Positions 22,713 through 33,279 of a DNA stretch of 64,000 nucleotides are shown one piece after another; position 1 is the stretch's first letter, and the number at the start of each line of letters is the position of its first letter. This DNA is from Scalesia atractyloides. Taxonomy: Eukaryota; Streptophyta; Magnoliopsida; Asterales; Asteraceae. Made by a program: the position numbers and the translations under genes. The stretch is taken from positions 72,601,358-72,665,357 of the forward strand of contig CAMTDV010000019.1 of NCBI GenBank assembly GCA_947069175.1. The letters are read 5' to 3'. The notes under the pieces were generated by a model. That model ran no database searches. It was not told the origin of the DNA and saw only the letters and a program-made list of their open reading frames with translations.

Positions 22713-23130
22713 GAGGGTAGGGGTGTCCAGAGTGGGGGTGGTAAACCCACTCGGCACCGATAATCATCCACCGCCAACCTTTTGCCGATTTCAACTTTAC
22801 CGAATTGTTGGCCATTTTCGGTGAAGGTTCACCGATCCGGGGAGAAGGAGGGAAGGGGAGAGAGATAGGTGTGTGGTGGGCTTCATTCCTTCTCAACCAA
22901 TCACACATTTTCCCTTTTAGAAAAAAATAGTTTACCTATACCCCATTAAGTAAACCATCGCCAACATTTTTAAGCATTAGGTAAATATTTTAGATGACTT
23001 GACATGACAGTATATGAATGAGTGAATTAAGAGTTTACCTAAAACCATTAGGTAACCACTCCGTTCACTCTTATACATAAAGCTTCAAATACTTGTACAT
23101 GTGTTAAAAGTGGTAAATTACCAGACTACC
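22713..23130. other. Upstream region of the disrupted gene
   Basis: Contains a GC-richer stretch with GGGGTGGTAAACCCAC and a CCACTCCGTTCACTCTTA end that might be another Harbinger MITE, though the inverted ends are weak. No gene. Confidence 0.35.
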
Positions 23131-23142
23131 CTCTATATAGAG
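23131..23142 (+). promoter_or_regulatory. Probable TATA box of the disrupted gene
   Basis: CTCTATATAGAG lies about 70 bp upstream of ATG 23212. A second candidate, TATTTAAG, is at 23171. An A/C-rich leader (CAAACTCAACAATCAACA) precedes the ATG. Confidence 0.45.
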
Positions 23143-23240
23143 TAAAGCCCACGCGACTTTGTGTTGGTGGTATTTAAGTCAACACTCAAAACACAAACTC
23201 AACAATCAACAATGGGGAAACATGTTACCATCCTCCTCAT

Positions 23241-23464
23241 TGTTACAAAGTTGATTCATAAAACACTGAATTGATGTGTATGTTTGTATATTTCATTACA
23301 AAGAAAGGTATACAATTTATAGCACAAAATCGTAATCTAAATATAGTAGACAGCTTGGTTTACGGCTGGATTTACAGCTGATTACTAGCTGTCTTTGACC
23401 CTGCTAATCTTGGGAGATGATGCTTGACTGATCCCGCAATCTTTGATATCTTTTATTTTTAACA
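23241..23464 (-). repeat. 3' LTR of copia element
   Basis: Starts TGTTACAAAG and ends TTTTTAACA on the plus strand (TG..CA). Identical to the 5' LTR. Confidence 0.95.
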
Positions 23465-25447
23465 CTCCCCCTCAAGTTGAATAGTCGGATTTCCAAAATT
23501 CAACTTGCCCAAACAATCGCTGAAAATTTTCCCGTTAACCGCTTTCGTTAGAATGTCAGCAAGCTGATCCTTTGATCGAACGAATGGTAGTTCAATCGTA
23601 CCATCTTCCAATTTTTCTTTGATGAAGTTCCTATCAACTTCCACGTGTTTAGTTCGATCATGTTGTACTGGGTTTTCTGAAATCTGAATTGCAGCTTTAT
23701 TATCACACATGATCTTACTTGTTTCTTTTGACGGAAAACCAATCTCAGCTAAGAGTCTTCGCATCCGCATGGCTTCTGTTAAACCTCGAGCTATACCTCT
23801 AAATTCAGCTTCTGCACTTGAAAGAGCAACCACCTTTTGTTTTTTACTTCTCCAAGTAACCAGATTCCCACCGACTAAAGTGAAGTAGCCTGTTGTTGAC
23901 CTCCGATTTCCCTTATCTCCTGCCCAGTCTGCATCGGTATAGATTTGAACATTTAGGTGTCCATGTGATTGAAATAGGACTCCGTGACCTACTGTTCCTT
24001 TGAGATATCTAATAATTCTCCAGACTGCTTCCATATGTGACTGTTGAGGTTGGTGCATGAACTGACTTACTACCCCTACAGCATAGGCGATGTCTGGACG
24101 AGTATGTGAGAGATATATTAGTTTTCCCACCAGCCGTTGGTATCTTTCTTTATTTGCTAATTTTGCTCCTTCTTCCATATAAAGCTTTTGGTTTACGGTC
24201 ATGGGAGTATCTGCTGGTTTGCAATCGATCATTCCAATTTCTGCCAACAGGTCTAAGACATACTTCTTCTGACTAATGAAAATTCCTTGTTTTGACCTTA
24301 GTACTTCAATTCCGAGGAAATACTTAAGCCTACCCAAATCTTTCATTTCAAACTCAGCAAACAAGTTTTCTTTTAGTTTTACCATTTCTTCTTTATCGTT
24401 CCCTGTAATAATCATATCATCTACATAGATAATTAGGCAGGTTACGAATTTTCCTCTTTTTTTGAGAAACAAAGTATGATCAGCATTACTCTGTTTATAT
24501 CCAAACTTTTTCATAGCAACCGTAAATCTGCCAAACCAAGCCCGGGGGGATTGCTTCAAACCATAAAGAGACTTCTTCAGACGGCAAACTTCTCCAGCTT
24601 TGAACTCTTTTGTGAATCCTGGAGGAGCATCCATAAATACCTCTTCATCTAGGTCCCCGTGTAAAAAGGCATTTTTTACATCAAACTGTTGAAGTGGCCA
24701 CCCTTCATTTGCGGCTATCGAAAAAAGAACCCTAATTGTGTTCATTTTTGCAACCGGGGAGAATGTTTCAGCATAATCAATCCCATGTGTCTGAGTATAC
24801 CCTTTTGCTACCAGTCGGGCTTTATATCTCTCAATTGTACCATCGGGTTTATACTTAATCGTATAGACCCAACGACACCCCACGGATTTCTTTCCCAACG
24901 GAAAAGTACATTTTTCCCAAGTATTGTTCTTGATTAGGGCTTCCATTTCTGTTTTCATTGCTTCCTTCCAATGTTTAGATTTTAAGGCTTGATCCACGTT
25001 TGTAGGAGTTTCTTCGGAATAAACAGATGAGATAAATGCTTTGGCTTCCTTAGTGAACTTTCCATTAGCCACACTAGCTATAGGATAACTAGATCTTCTT
25101 GGTTCTTTTTCAGGAGAATACCGTTTCGGAGGAACCCCTCTGTTTGTTCTAGGGGGTAACACATATCTTGATGGTGGTTCTTCTTGTCTGGATTCATCTT
25201 CCTGCAAATTTTCCGCTTGTTCTGTGGCAGTTTCATGGTTAGAAGTATTGGTATCTTCGGAGTCATTAGAAACTTCAAAAATATCACCAGACTGAATAGG
25301 ATGAGTATTACTTACCTCGGACACCAGGTTAGGAGGAACATTAGGACCTTCAGTGGCACTGAAATTGGACTCTGGTGACTCTGTAGTTGGTACATAGGGA
25401 ACATATTTTAACCAACTTAGTGTGTCTAAACATTCCTTCTCCGCCTA
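23459..25447 (-). CDS. Copia pol: reverse transcriptase and RNase H part
   Basis: After the amber codon at 25445-25447 the same frame stays open to the end of the element. It encodes the copia RT block starting near KHWKEAMKTEMEAL and WVYTIKYKPDGTIERYKARL, then QFDVKNAFLHGDL, SLYGLKQSPRAWF and the catalytic YVDDMIITG. RNase H follows with YTDADWAGD, the CDNKAAIQISENPV motif and KHVEVDRNFIKE. All active-site motifs are present. Only the single TAG separates it from the integrase part. Whether this is a mutation or is read through cannot be seen from sequence. Confidence 0.9.
23465..23475 (-). other. Polypurine tract of copia element
   Basis: Minus strand TTGAGGGGGAG directly before the 3' LTR start TGTTAAAAATAAAAG. 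Primes plus-strand synthesis in this family. Confidence 0.85.
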
Positions 25448-26794
25448 AACACTGAGTTGGGAATTGTAGTAATACTCGGTTTCAAGAAAGTCACAGTTCA
25501 TTGTGGTGAACATATGACGTGTTTTTGGATTATAACATCTGTATCCCTTTTGATTCATTCCATACCCAACAAAGACACATTTTTCAGCACAAGGGTCAAG
25601 TTTGGTTCGATCTAATTTAGGTATGTGAACAAAGGCAGTACATCCAAAGATTCGTGGTTGAAGAGTAAGAACTGAGGGAAGTTTGAAGAATTTTGAAAGG
25701 GTGTGTAACGGAGTGTTAAGTTTTAGGATATTTGTTGGGAGTCGGTTGAGAAGATAGGTAGCGGTAGCAAGGGCTTCAGGCCGAAAATATTTCGGGACCT
25801 GGGATTCGATTAGGAGAGCTCGTGTCATTTCCAGCAAAATGCGATTTTTCCTTTCGGCGACACCGTTTTGTTCTGGGGTGTTTGGACATGTAGTTTGGTG
25901 GATTATTCCCTTGTTTTGGAAAAACAATTTAAATGAGGTATTAACAAACTCACCGCCATTATCGGATCGGAATATTTGGATGTTTGTTTGAAATTGTGTT
26001 TGGATCATGGCGTAAAACATAGTGAATTTTTCAAAGACTTCGGATTTGTTTTTCAAAAAATAAACCCAGGTCATTCGGGTACAATCATCAACGAACATCA
26101 CAAAGTAACGAAGATTTTGCCCCCCAAGAACTGGGGCAGGACCCCATACGTCAGAGTGGATTAATGAAAATGGCAAAGCAACCTTGGTATTATTGGGTTT
26201 GAAGGTTTTTCTATGGCTCTTTGCTAAAACGCATGTTTCACAATGTGACATAGAATTAACTGAAAAAAGTTTTGGAAATAAAATATGTAAGTAATTTGTA
26301 GAAGGATGACCTAATCTTCGGTGCCATAGCCAAGCTTCTCGTTCAGATGTCCCATGAGTCAACATCACAGCACCACTTTGAGTCACCTCATCCACATAAT
26401 ACAACCCTTGATTTTCAGTGCCACGCCCAATGATCACTCCCGTCCTGATATCCTGTAAAATACAAAACGTAGGGTACATTAGGACAATACAGTTGAGTTC
26501 TTTTGTGACGTGGCTGATGGAAAGTAGTTTATGTGATAACGAGGGAACATAAAGACAATTAGAGATTTTTATTGTGGGTGAAATCTCAATAGTCCCTCCC
26601 GATTTTACATCCATTATTCCTCCGTTTGCCGTTTGGATATGCGTTTTTTCTGGTTTGGTTGTTGAAATAATATCCGACAGCTCATAAGTCATTGTGTCGG
26701 TCGCGCCACAATCGAAGATCCATGGTTTTTGTTTTTTATGGGTTTCTTGGGCCATATTAGCATTTCCCTTATTTCTAGGGACTAAAGGTGACAC
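25445..26794 (-). CDS. Copia pol: protease and integrase part
   Basis: Near its start the frame carries WIFDCGATDTMT, the copia aspartic protease site with DCGA in place of the commoner DSGA. The integrase zinc finger follows (HRRLGHPS .. CETCVLAK), then the catalytic core with SDVWGP, RSDNGGEF and NGVAERKNR supplying D, D and E. It ends in the GCTAFVHIPK and KCVFVGYG motifs of copia. The frame stops at a TAG directly before RT. It lies in the -1 frame relative to gag, and the two frames overlap over roughly 26783-26876 across a (GAA)n tract. Confidence 0.9.
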   Translation of the reverse strand: MSPLVPRNKGNANMAQETHKKQKPWIFDCGATDTMTYELSDIISTTKPEKTHIQTANGGIMDVKSGGTIEISPTIKISNCLYVPSLSHKLLSISHVTKELNCIVLMYPTFCILQDIRTGVIIGRGTENQGLYYVDEVTQSGAVMLTHGTSEREAWLWHRRLGHPSTNYLHILFPKLFSVNSMSHCETCVLAKSHRKTFKPNNTKVALPFSLIHSDVWGPAPVLGGQNLRYFVMFVDDCTRMTWVYFLKNKSEVFEKFTMFYAMIQTQFQTNIQIFRSDNGGEFVNTSFKLFFQNKGIIHQTTCPNTPEQNGVAERKNRILLEMTRALLIESQVPKYFRPEALATATYLLNRLPTNILKLNTPLHTLSKFFKLPSVLTLQPRIFGCTAFVHIPKLDRTKLDPCAEKCVFVGYGMNQKGYRCYNPKTRHMFTTMNCDFLETEYYYNSQLSV

Positions 26795-27930
26795 ATTTGG
26801 TTTGTTATATTCGTTAAAACCACAAGGGTTTGAGGGCTGCGCCCCAAACCCGTACCTGTAGCGTCTTCTTCTTCTTCATGTATACCAGCCATTCCGCCGA
26901 AACCAGTCCTGCTTCGGCTTCCATCTCCGGTGACATCTCGGGTGCCGGTGTTGGACGATTTCCCTTTTTCTTTTACCGCAGCCTTTGTGCTCTTCTTATG
27001 GCCATCCGACCACCATTCTGGATACCCGACGAGTTTGAAGCATTGTTCCTGGGTATGCTTTGTCATGCCGCAATGGTCACATTTGAGGTGAGTCTTGTCA
27101 TCTTTGTTACTTGATCCGGTTCTTTTAACATCGAACCGTCGGTAGCCTTTCGATGCAAGCCCTAACCCTTCGATTTCAGAGGCCATTAAACCCACTGTGA
27201 TACCCTGTGTGTCATTGAGAGGTGTTCCCAGAATGTTCTGGTGAGCGGCCTCCTTGCGGACAGTGGCGTGTGCAGTTTCGACGGTCGGAAGGGGTTCTAA
27301 CCGGAGTATTTCCCTCTTTATAGGGTCATATTTCCGGTTGAGAGCGTTTAGAAACTGAAACAGTTTCTGTTCCATCCTGATTTTGTGATATGCTTGGATA
27401 TCGGCTGGGCAGGTCATCGGGTTTGGGTCAATCCGATCAATTTCTCCCCATACTCCTTGGAGTATAATCCACAATTCTTCAAGGGAGAGATTGTTCTGTT
27501 TGATTTCATTCGCCTTGACATGTAGGTTGAAGGTTTGGAGCTTGTCACGCCCACTGCTATATGTTATAGCCAGGGCATCCCACAACGATTTTGCTGTCGG
27601 AAATTCGGTTAGATTGCTGGCGAGGGTTGGTTCGATGTTTTGTATGAGCCATGAGAAGATGACTAGGTCGTCTTGCTCCCATTGTTCATATTCTTCGCTG
27701 GTTTGGTTTGGTGGATTGGTTGATAAATGGTTTAGAAAGGCTTTTGATTTACCGCCTATGGCTACCCTCATCATCCGGGTCCATAGAGCATAATTCTGGC
27801 TGTTGAGCTTGAGGTTTATTTGAAGGTTATCGGATAGTTTTGGGTTTCGGTTTTGTGGGTTGAGGCCATTCTTGAGCAGATTGGCGATTTGGATTGATAG
27901 ATCTTCTCCCAAGTTACCGGCTTCGGCCAT
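26782..27930 (-). CDS. Copia gag
   Basis: A 382-residue frame begins just inside the primer site. It has the LNSQNYALWTRMM start of the plant copia gag (UBN2-type) domain, the LWDALAITYSSGRDKLQ core and FLNALNRKYDPIKREIL. Near the C-terminus there is a zinc-knuckle-like segment, CDHCGMTKHTQEQCFKLVGYP (C-x2-C-x4-H-x4-C). It forms the particle that packages element RNA. The reading frame is intact. Confidence 0.9.
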   Translation of the reverse strand: MAEAGNLGEDLSIQIANLLKNGLNPQNRNPKLSDNLQINLKLNSQNYALWTRMMRVAIGGKSKAFLNHLSTNPPNQTSEEYEQWEQDDLVIFSWLIQNIEPTLASNLTEFPTAKSLWDALAITYSSGRDKLQTFNLHVKANEIKQNNLSLEELWIILQGVWGEIDRIDPNPMTCPADIQAYHKIRMEQKLFQFLNALNRKYDPIKREILRLEPLPTVETAHATVRKEAAHQNILGTPLNDTQGITVGLMASEIEGLGLASKGYRRFDVKRTGSSNKDDKTHLKCDHCGMTKHTQEQCFKLVGYPEWWSDGHKKSTKAAVKEKGKSSNTGTRDVTGDGSRSRTGFGGMAGIHEEEEDATGTGLGRSPQTLVVLTNITNQMCHL

Positions 27931-28007
27931 GGCAGCTTGGTTGAGAGGATGATTGGTTTGGGTAAGTGATGAGCAAGGTAAATGATGAACAGGTCAAGAA
28001 CGACACT

Positions 28008-28019
28008 GCTCTGATACCA
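28008..28019 (-). other. Primer-binding site of copia element
   Basis: Minus strand TGGTATCAGAGC, complementary to the 3' end of initiator tRNA-Met, directly next to the 5' LTR. Confidence 0.9.
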
Positions 28020-28243
28020 TGTTACAAAGTTGATTCATAAAACACTGAATTGATGTGTATGTTTGTATATTTCATTACAAAGAAAGGTATACAATTTATA
28101 GCACAAAATCGTAATCTAAATATAGTAGACAGCTTGGTTTACGGCTGGATTTACAGCTGATTACTAGCTGTCTTTGACCCTGCTAATCTTGGGAGATGAT
28201 GCTTGACTGATCCCGCAATCTTTGATATCTTTTATTTTTAACA
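28020..28243 (-). repeat. 5' LTR of copia element
   Basis: 224 bp, identical to 23241-23464. Carries the element promoter by position; no clear TATA was assigned. Confidence 0.95.
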
Positions 28244-28635
28244 CTCATAACATTCTTCCTAGTGACATATCTCCACTTCCTCTTCTTTACCACCCCCACA
28301 AAAACCTCAACCCCGGTAAGTCAACTGACCCTCAATCCTGTGGACACATACGATCTAACTATGTCCGTGTTAACTTTAACCAGGAACGTAACGTTGAGAA
28401 AAGGCAGGAATCGTCTACCGGCTCAATTTTCAGGGCGTTGAGGTCGGTTCGGATCGATTTCATGACTTTTAAGGTGGGTCGGGTATCCGTCACCATTTCA
28501 ATTGAGGTTAATGAAGGGTGTGAAGAGAAGGGGACACCAACTATTCGCGTTGGTCTGTCCGTCGACTCGATTCTGGAGTTTTTCGTTCGGGTCGGGTTGA
28601 TTTCAAGACCTTTAAGGCTGGGCCGATACCTGTGA

Positions 28636-29094
28636 CTCTTTCGTTTGAGATGTAGTTTATATGATCATTTGTTGTAATTTTTTTAAAGGTTAAGTGAATC
28701 ATTTTTGGAATTTTGGAAATTGTTATTGGAATAGGAAATGATTGCTGTTGTTTTTTGTTCTTTTCTGGTGTCTTGTCGTGTTGTTGATGTGTTGGGATGT
28801 TTTTGAAGTTAGTTAAAGTAATAAAAGCAGAGTTGTCTGACTGGGGTGAAGTATAGAAGGGGGCCAGGGTGTCTAATTCTTCAACTTTTCGCTTAATATA
28901 TATATATATATATTTTTCGTACATAAATTTTTGGGTTTATATGTTTTCGACCACTGATTCTATAGAAATTTTTAGGTATATACCTTTTCGATCCCGTCGG
29001 AAATCTCAAGCTTCGCCATTAGTGTCAGGCACCACGTGTGAGCAGCCGTTTTTCTTTCCAAATATATAGATCGCCGTAATCACGAGTATGAAGA
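28636..29094. other. Intergenic; (AT)n and hAT-like end
   Basis: Contains an (AT)n run at about 28896-28911 and, near 28995-29020, CAAGCTTCGCCATTAGTG, which mirrors the left end of the hAT-like repeat at 8606. No gene. Confidence 0.4.
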
Positions 29095-29400
29095 TCTGGG
29101 CAATCGATCAGGTTCAAAATTTCCCCCTAATTTCATATCTCTATTTGACCTAAAGTTTTAACTAGGGTTTTCTACTTCTTTTTCTTTGAATTTAGTCCAA
29201 TTTGTGTTTAAATTTGATTAGTTTACTGCTTTAATTTCTCCAGGTAACGGTGAACGCTCCAAATAGCATTTTTTGTAGTCACAATTATCCCAAATTTTGT
29301 AATTAATTTGTCGTTTGCGTTTTGCTAAATGCTTTATTTAGCTGTAGGATCATCTCAGTAATGGATCCTGCCTGCTCGGTAGCTTCAAATTGGTATGCTT
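29095..29400 (+). pseudogene. SPT4 remnant: exon 1 end, intron 1, exon 3
   Basis: GGCAATCGATCAGGTTCA at 29100 parallels the end of SPT4 exon 1, and the following TTTCCCCCTAATTT and TTTGACCTAAAGTT match its intron 1. At 29346-29393, TAGGATCATCTCAGTAATGGATCCTGCC and TAGCTTCAAATTGGTATGC match the exon 3 region with a 9-10 base deletion. Exon 2 is missing between them. Non-functional. Confidence 0.75.
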
Positions 29401-29559
29401 GTATCCTGATCTTTTTATTTGTGTCATATACTAAGCGGTAACGAGTGTCGGGTTATTTGTTCTTGTGATCTAGTTATACAAGCATTTTGATTAATTAGTT
29501 GGATATGTTCTTGTATTCGTGGTTTGAGCTGCTTTGTGCTCATTTGATTTATTGTTGTC

Positions 29560-29645
29560 CGTTTGGATGTTTTGAGGTGCGGTTACGTGAATCAGGATTC
29601 TAAACGTGTTGTTGATTGCTCCACTCCTAATTTCACCGGGTAACA
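29560..29645 (+). pseudogene. SPT4 remnant: exon 2
   Basis: GTTTGGATGTTTTGAGGTGCGGTTACGTGAATC parallels the SPT4 exon 2 acceptor region. The stretch CTAAACGTGTTGTTGATTG and CACTCCTAATTTCACCGGGTAAC matches its end and donor. The part coding for the second cysteine pair is deleted. Confidence 0.75.
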
Positions 29646-30008
29646 CACGATTAATATTTAAAGTAGGGATTTGTTTTTAGTTGTTGTTTTAATGAGTTAA
29701 TGCTAATCTGCTCGTTGCGGCGGGATATTGATTAAGAATGAATTAATGGGCGTTGCGGCGGGATATTGATTGTGAATTTCTTTATTGTCACAAAACATTT
29801 TTAGTGACAGTCCGTTCAGTGACTTTCAGCTTTGTCACAGAACTTTTTGGCCAAAGTTTGTTGTTTTTAACCCAGTTTTCAAACCCAAGGAACTGATTAC
29901 TTTTGCTCCAATTGGAAAATCCAAATTTCATCGTATCCACCCAAAAATCATGATTTGGGAATAAATAACAACAATGAACAATAATCATCAACATAAACCC
30001 ACAGGAAT

Positions 30009-30363
30009 CTTGGTTTTAAAAAAGAGCGCCTGAGGTGCGCTTAAGCGCGAGGCACAACAAGGCGCACGGTGTTTTCGCTAAGCGCCTAGAGTAATTACAA
30101 GAAGCGTCAAAAAGGCGCTTTTTTGGGATTTTCTGGGTTTTTTGACTTGAGGCACGCCTCTTGTAACCCAGGCATTTTTATGCATCTAACTATTGTACCT
30201 TGGGTTTTTTGGCTTGTACATGCAGCTAAAATCATACAAAAACCTTTACTTATAGCTATATTTTGGGTAGCTAAAAACCTATATATATATGTATATAATT
30301 AGCTTGTCCCTCAGGTACGAAAAGCCCGTAGCTTTTGTGCGCCTCTTGCTTTTTAAAACCAAG
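30009..30363. mobile_element. hAT-type MITE rich in GCGCC motifs
   Basis: Ends CTTGGTTTTAAAAA and TTTTTAAAACCAAG are inverted repeats, flanked by a perfect octamer ACAGGAAT (30001-30008, 30364-30371). Sub-terminal GCGCC blocks are also inverted. Non-coding. Confidence 0.85.
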
Positions 30364-31149
30364 ACAGGAATAGGAAACTACGAACCAGTCAAAATATCCT
30401 TTTGCTTTCACAGTCGCATCTCCTTTTCTTTTTCCTTTACTGTAGGCCTAGATTATTAGTCATGTGTTGAGGGTCTTGGTTTGTAGTTCCTCCCCTTCTT
30501 GTGTCTTTTCGTTTTGTAAGATCCTTTTTTTCATAATCATCTGATGCAACATTTAATATGTACGTCTTTTCCTTAAAAAAAATTTTCTTGCACTTGTGCT
30601 GCGATCGTGAATAACAATTTCTTGATTGAAGATTTCGTGATCTTTGTGTCATTTCTGAAACACTCTTATCGCTTTCTGTCTTATCCTCATGACAGATTGT
30701 TCATAATCTTGATCAAATACCGACTGGTATTGGGTTTTCGATTTCACTGTTGCTGACGTCATGATGACATACGCTATGTTGCTAGTTGTATATTTATATG
30801 AACCGAAACGTTGTCCCTTTTCTTACCAACACGAGTTCAGCGATAATTGTTTTTAACTGACGCCAGTTGGTTTATGTATAAGTATATAATTTGAAGTTAG
30901 ATTTGTTGTTTGCATCTTTCTGTTTTTGTTTTCGGATATTTTTAAAATGTGTATGTTAAAGAGAAATTGATATTGGGATCTTGGATATTTTGGTGAATTG
31001 TTTGCAAAAGTGTAGTGCGATCTTGGTATTTGTTTGATATCATACCGTCAACGGTAGGAAAACTATGTCTGGAAATTTAATGTCGACTCCAAAGGTTTAC
31101 AACGAATATACATCATTTTATTATGAAGTATAAGCTAGAAATGTTTGCT

Positions 31150-31222
31150 TTGCTGTAGGACTATCTCTGTAATGTATCCTGCAAGAAGTCCGACTGCTAG
31201 GTGACTTCGAATTGGCACGCCT
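31150..31222 (+). pseudogene. SPT4 remnant: second exon 3 copy
   Basis: TAGGACTATCTCTGTAATGTATCCTGCAAG and AGGTGACTTCGAATTGGCACGC match SPT4 exon 3 with changes that destroy the VMDP codons (ATGGAC to ATGTAT) and the donor site (GTATGC to GCACGC). With 29560-29645 it suggests a second decayed copy stretched by insertions. Confidence 0.75.
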
Positions 31223-31610
31223 AATTTTTGTATTTTCAGAATCTGTATAATAAGATCTTGCATCTTCTACATCATACAGAGTTACATCCAAGATTAAACT
31301 TCTTTTTGATGTAATCACAGCTTTTGATCATCTACTGCGAATTTGATCTTTGCTGGGAACTTTGACCAATTTTACTACATATCTGACTTCAATGATATAA
31401 TGTATCTCTTTCACTGTATCTGCATTTGCCTTCTTTTTTCCTTTGGAAACACAATATGTTTCTTGCTCATCTCTGCTTCTTTACATGTACTCCTGCTGCA
31501 AACCTTCTATAGTTATTTACATAGGTTAATAATTTGTAAATATTTTGGAAATTATATTATATATAACTGATTCTCCAAAACTATCCTTTCTAGGATTTGA
31601 AAGGATGACC
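31223..31610. other. Intergenic, nothing recognised
   Basis: No gene or element identified. It may be diverged SPT4 intron 3 sequence, since it follows the exon 3 remnant. Confidence 0.35.
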
Positions 31611-31613
31611 TAA

Positions 31614-31909
31614 AGAGCATTCACATCCCATTCCCTATATCGACCCTTTATCTATAATTTCGAGAATTTTAAGGTTTTAATCAAATTCGACATTACATCG
31701 CATTCCCCATATGTAGGGACTCACTATTCTTTCTCTATATCTATTCTCATATTTTTTTGTGAGTGGAAGAAAGAGAAAGTAATAAAGAAAAAGAATAAAG
31801 AGGTGTTTATTAATTGGATAGGGATAGATATAGGGAACCGGATGTGGGAGGTTTATTAAAAGATGAACAAATTATGTGGATTTGGATGGGATACCGAAGG
31901 TGAATGCTC
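31614..31909. mobile_element. Tourist-like MITE
   Basis: Ends AGAGCATTCAC and GTGAATGCTC with TAA on both sides. Interior AT-rich with GAGTGGAAGAAAGAGAAAG. About 296 bp, non-coding. Confidence 0.7.
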
Positions 31910-32442
31910 TAAGCCTCTTTCGTCGCTTAAGGCCTTTAAAGTGAGGGTGTGGCTCTTTAATATAAAACCATTTGATTCGATTCATGAATTAGCCGACTAT
32001 GAGTCTATTCATTTCTACCGCCTTTAAACAACCCATCGTTATGATCATTGTTGCTATTCACTACCCTCTAATACCAGAACCAAACACTCCATAAGTTCTC
32101 TTACTTTTCTACTTTGATAGCTCCTGGGATCTTGGACTAGCCCCATAACGTGTGTATTAATTTGAAGTCCTTTGATTATCGCTTTTATAATTATAATTAT
32201 TATTATTATAATTATCTAGAACTAAAATATTAACTAAGAAGTTACACTTAAGTAAAATTAAGATCTTTAAACATGTATTAATTTAGAATAAATAATAAAT
32301 TGGTAAGTTGTTATCTCTATCCAAAAACTGAATTCTATTGAATTTGATTCGAATTGAATTTCGAGTTCGAATCGAATATACACCCACCAATCGTAAATTG
32401 TAAATGATGATCTCTCCCACTAGCTATATTGCCATATTATAA

Positions 32443-32701
32443 GGGGTAGGAGATGGAGTTCCACCACTCACAACATCCAATCAAGTTCCGCCACGTCATC
32501 GAGCTTTATTCCATCACTAGCGATAGATTTTAGTGGAAATACCCATCACTCACCACACCCAACGATTTCCCTCACAACCCAACAAGTTCCCTCACATTCT
32601 TCAACTTTTCACACGTGATAGTGTTGTGGAATTCAGCGGCGGTTGTGTATCACGGCCTTCCATGCTTGATCCTTCCTTCACCACGAAGCGCCCAGTCCCC
32701 C
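32443..32701. mobile_element. Harbinger-type MITE in block D copy 2
   Basis: TAA duplications flank GGGGTAGGAGATGG..CGCCCAGTCCCCC. Copy 1 of the block reads ATTATAAAATAACC across the junction and thus preserves the exact empty site. 259 bp, non-coding. Confidence 0.85.
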
Positions 32702-33043
32702 TAAAATAACCTACCCTCAAATATTAAGAGATGATACATGTACTATAAACCCTTTTAACACTACGAAAGCTACAACACGATTTGTTTATTAACGATTTCT
32801 TTAAACTAGTTGGTTTATATTGTTTAAATCATAAAATATGAGGACCTGATTTATAGTATTGTGCCTGTCTATGCAGGCAGTTGACAATCGACATCGCCGC
32901 CGCTAGATCCTGTACAACAACCATTAAGGTTGCTACTTCTTAACCAGTAGCAACCATTAAGATCGCTACTAGTTAAAGAAGTGACAACAGGAATGATAAC
33001 TTTTGAAAGTTTGATAGGGGTTCATTATTTCTCATTCAAAACT

Positions 33044-33190
33044 AAGCATAAAGATTCTTGGTTTTTCTTCGGTTTAATCCGCGTCTTCTCTATATAATCT
33101 TTACTGCATATCCACCATTTTGTGTAGTGATATGTAGAGTAGAGCATGGCGTAGACGAAACCAAAGAAAAAACCAAGAATCCTTTTGCTT
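33044..33190 (-). ncRNA. Candidate foldback RNA locus (copy 2)
   Basis: The same inverted arms as at 18214-18358. The only differences inside the foldback are two single-base insertions near the left-arm/loop side. The arms are unchanged, and a minus-strand TATAAAAG again lies about 80 bp upstream. Function unknown; see copy 1 for alternatives. Confidence 0.45.
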
Positions 33191-33271
33191 CTATGAGACC
33201 TTTGGAAGAACGTCAAAGAATTCAAACATATAATATTTTGTGTGTATTCGGTAACTGAAAAGTCAGATCTG

Positions 33272-33279
33272 CTTTTATA
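33272..33279 (-). promoter_or_regulatory. TATA box upstream of foldback locus copy 2
   Basis: TATAAAAG on the minus strand in the same CTCTATAAAAGCAGATC context as copy 1. Confidence 0.5.

Larger units (their letters stand above)
23241..28243 (-). mobile_element. Near-intact Ty1/copia retrotransposon, identical LTRs
   Basis: A 5003-bp element with two 224-bp LTRs that I find identical base for base, and a perfect CTCAT duplication (23236-23240, 28244-28248). A tRNA-Met-type primer site abuts the upstream LTR and a polypurine tract abuts the downstream one. Order gag, protease, integrase, RT, RNase H is that of copia. It has one in-frame amber stop, and a frame change between gag and pol. Identical LTRs imply a very recent insertion. 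Confidence 0.95.
23212..28635 (+). pseudogene. Unrecognised small gene split by a copia element
   Basis: ATG 23212 opens MGKHVTILL and, after removing the copia element and one copy of its CTCAT duplication, continues ITFFLVTYLHFLFF and TTPTKTSTP. That is a strong N-terminal signal peptide or anchor. A good splice donor (CCG|GTAAGT, 28315/28316) follows in phase. Further on, 28440-28635 encodes two related segments: DFMTFKVGRVSVTISIE and DFKTFKAGPIPVTLSFEM, the second ending at a stop. They are in different frames of the unspliced sequence, so the exon structure or the integrity of the gene is unclear. Function not recognised. The 5-kb insertion near codon 10 should abolish the protein. Confidence 0.5.
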
